From contig NZ_QRDW01000002.1 in the NCBI RefSeq assembly GCF_003385955.1, positions 496,001-560,000 on the forward strand: a DNA stretch of 64,000 nucleotides, written 5' to 3'. The position numbers and the translations under genes are program-made. The notes beneath the pieces were generated by a model. That model did not search any database. It was not told the DNA's origin and was given only the letters and a program-made list of their open reading frames with translations. Shown here piece by piece: positions 63,005 to 64,000 of this stretch. Each line of letters begins with the position of its first letter. Position 1 is the stretch's first letter. The stretch comes from Aestuariispira insulae (GTDB taxonomy: Bacteria > Pseudomonadota > Alphaproteobacteria > UBA8366 > Aestuariispiraceae).

Positions 63005-64000
63005 GTTTCCGGCCTCCCAGGCCGCGTTCGATCAGTTGGAAAATCACGAAAGAAAGCAGGATCAGGACCAGCGCCGCAACCGCCGCCTGATCCATGCGAT
63101 AGGCTCCCATGGAGCGGAAAATATAGAGCGGCAGGGTGGTGAAATCCTGGCTGCCAAAGAGCGCGATCACGCCAAAATCACCAAAGGAGAGTGTGGTGGA
63201 GAGGGCGAGGGCCAGAGCAATCGGGCGACGAAGAACCGGCCATTCGGCCAGACGAAACCGGTTCATCCCCCTGAGATCCAGGCTGCGGCACAATCGGTCC
63301 CTTTCGTTGCCAATCTGGTGGAAGGCCGGGCCAACCACCCGCAGAACAAAGGGCAGGGCCATGCAGCCATTGATGACCACCACCAGGAAAGGCCCCATGG
63401 AAAAAATATCTGTATATCCCCGTAACAAGATGAAAAGGCCGGTCGCCAGCACAAAGGGTGGCACTACGAGAATGAGTGCTCCGGTATTTTCAACCAGCCT
63501 GGCGCTTCTTGTCCGATAAAGCCGGATGGCCAAATGACGGCTGGTGAAAAGGATGGCCGTGCCCAGCGTCAGTGCCAGCATGCCAGCGGGCAGCGCGACC
63601 GCCAGGCTGGTTGCGGCGGCCCGGTAAAATGCGGGATCCTGTAAAACTTCGGGCAGGCGGTCATTCATACCACCCACCGCAACGGCAGCCAGCGGCGGCA
63701 GGACCAGTCCGGCGGCGATCAGCAGAAAGGCACCGTCGAACCATCGGGCGAACCGGCCGTCGGGCAGGGGCGCACGGAGCTTCCTGTTCAGCGCCAGTTC
63801 GCTTTCCGGATTATGGCCGCGCCCCAGCAGCAATAACGCGGCCCCGCCGCAGAGCATGATCTGGATGAGGGCCAGGGCGACCGCGGTCGGGATATCAAAA
63901 TCGAACCGCAGAGCCTGATAGATGGCAACCTCTGTGGTGGTGGCCTTTGGTCCGCCACCCAGCGCCAAAACCACGACAAAGCTGGTGAAACAGAGCATCA
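62997..64000 (-). CDS. thiP: Thiamine ABC transporter permease ThiP (partial, cut by window edge)
   Basis: The C-terminal ~333 residues are present and the frame is open to the right edge. The segment LCFTSFVVVLALGGGPKATTTEVAIYQALRFDFD is characteristic of ThiP. A second permease half follows with the EAA-type loop LDLRGMNRFRLAEWPVLRRPIALALALS. ThiP is a fused two-domain permease; the first half and thiB lie outside the window. Confidence 0.92.
   Translation of the reverse strand, partial: MLCFTSFVVVLALGGGPKATTTEVAIYQALRFDFDIPTAVALALIQIMLCGGAALLLLGRGHNPESELALNRKLRAPLPDGRFARWFDGAFLLIAAGLVLPPLAAVAVGGMNDRLPEVLQDPAFYRAAATSLAVALPAGMLALTLGTAILFTSRHLAIRLYRTRSARLVENTGALILVVPPFVLATGLFILLRGYTDIFSMGPFLVVVINGCMALPFVLRVVGPAFHQIGNERDRLCRSLDLRGMNRFRLAEWPVLRRPIALALALSTTLSFGDFGVIALFGSQDFTTLPLYIFRSMGAYRMDQAAVAALVLILLSFVIFQLIERGLGGRKHA

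Noticed and set aside
1-64000. CRISPR arrays, tRNA or rRNA genes, insertion sequences
   Set aside because: No spaced identical repeats, cloverleaf sequences, rRNA stretches, transposase frames or terminal inverted repeats were seen.

Overview
The window comes from an alphaproteobacterium, most likely a free-living, flagellated member of the Rhodospirillales or a neighbouring order. The evidence is a cckA-recA-alaS gene order behind the flagellar export genes, an ATP12-type F1-ATPase chaperone, an xseB-ispA-dxs cluster, DUF2336 and DUF454 proteins, and a GAAC-N7-GAAC LexA box (the alphaproteobacterial SOS form) in front of recA. The genus cannot be named from the sequence alone. Coding density is high. 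I saw no rRNA, tRNA, CRISPR array, insertion sequence or prophage.

Layout. 1-10.6 kb is a motility block: the end of motB, a giant AMIN-like/TPR periplasmic protein, then on the minus strand an orphan FlhB C-terminal protein, a coiled-coil protein, fliO, fliP and an unknown gene, and on the plus strand flgB-flgC-fliE-fliQ-fliR-flhB behind a good sigma-54 promoter. 10.6-20.2 kb holds cckA, recA, a PEP-CTERM-like exported protein, a methyl-accepting chemotaxis gene broken by one in-frame TAG, and alaS. 20.2-28.3 kb is mixed: a lone MoxR ATPase, a tandem YdhR-like protein with a divergent HxlR regulator and three shared operator-like repeats, a LysR/PbfA-like divergent pair, a four-helix membrane protein/XRE pair, and the Tat-exported phosphatase phoX behind a Pho-box-like repeat. 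28.3-37.7 kb is read leftward: xseB, ispA, dxs, DUF454, MATE, tlyA, a CheY-like receiver, an AhpD-like protein and sppA.

37.9-53.2 kb is read rightward: a histone-deacetylase-like hydrolase, an RND adaptor/permease pair followed by an ArsR regulator with the two cysteines of SqrR/BigR persulfide sensors, DUF2336, a DegP/Q protease, rarA, crcB, an RluC-type pseudouridine synthase, a HAD phosphatase and an AsmA-family protein. 53.3-58.5 kb carries the ATP12 chaperone and a propionyl-CoA carboxylase operon (pccB, a small methyltransferase, pccA) behind two identical 19-bp sites built on a perfect palindrome. 58.5-64 kb holds a cupin divergent from a MocR regulator gene broken by one in-frame TAA, acylphosphatase, a MarR regulator, a GNAT acetyltransferase and the thiQ/thiP thiamine transporter genes, thiP running off the right edge.

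The most useful leads are the two frames that are intact except for one stop codon each; the MotB-linked AMIN/TPR protein; several regulator-operator pairs (HxlR, LysR, MocR, MarR, LexA, PhoB-like); the paired palindromes before pccB; and the persulfide-sensor-like ArsR next to an RND pump. I did not find clear evidence of a wholly new multi-gene system.
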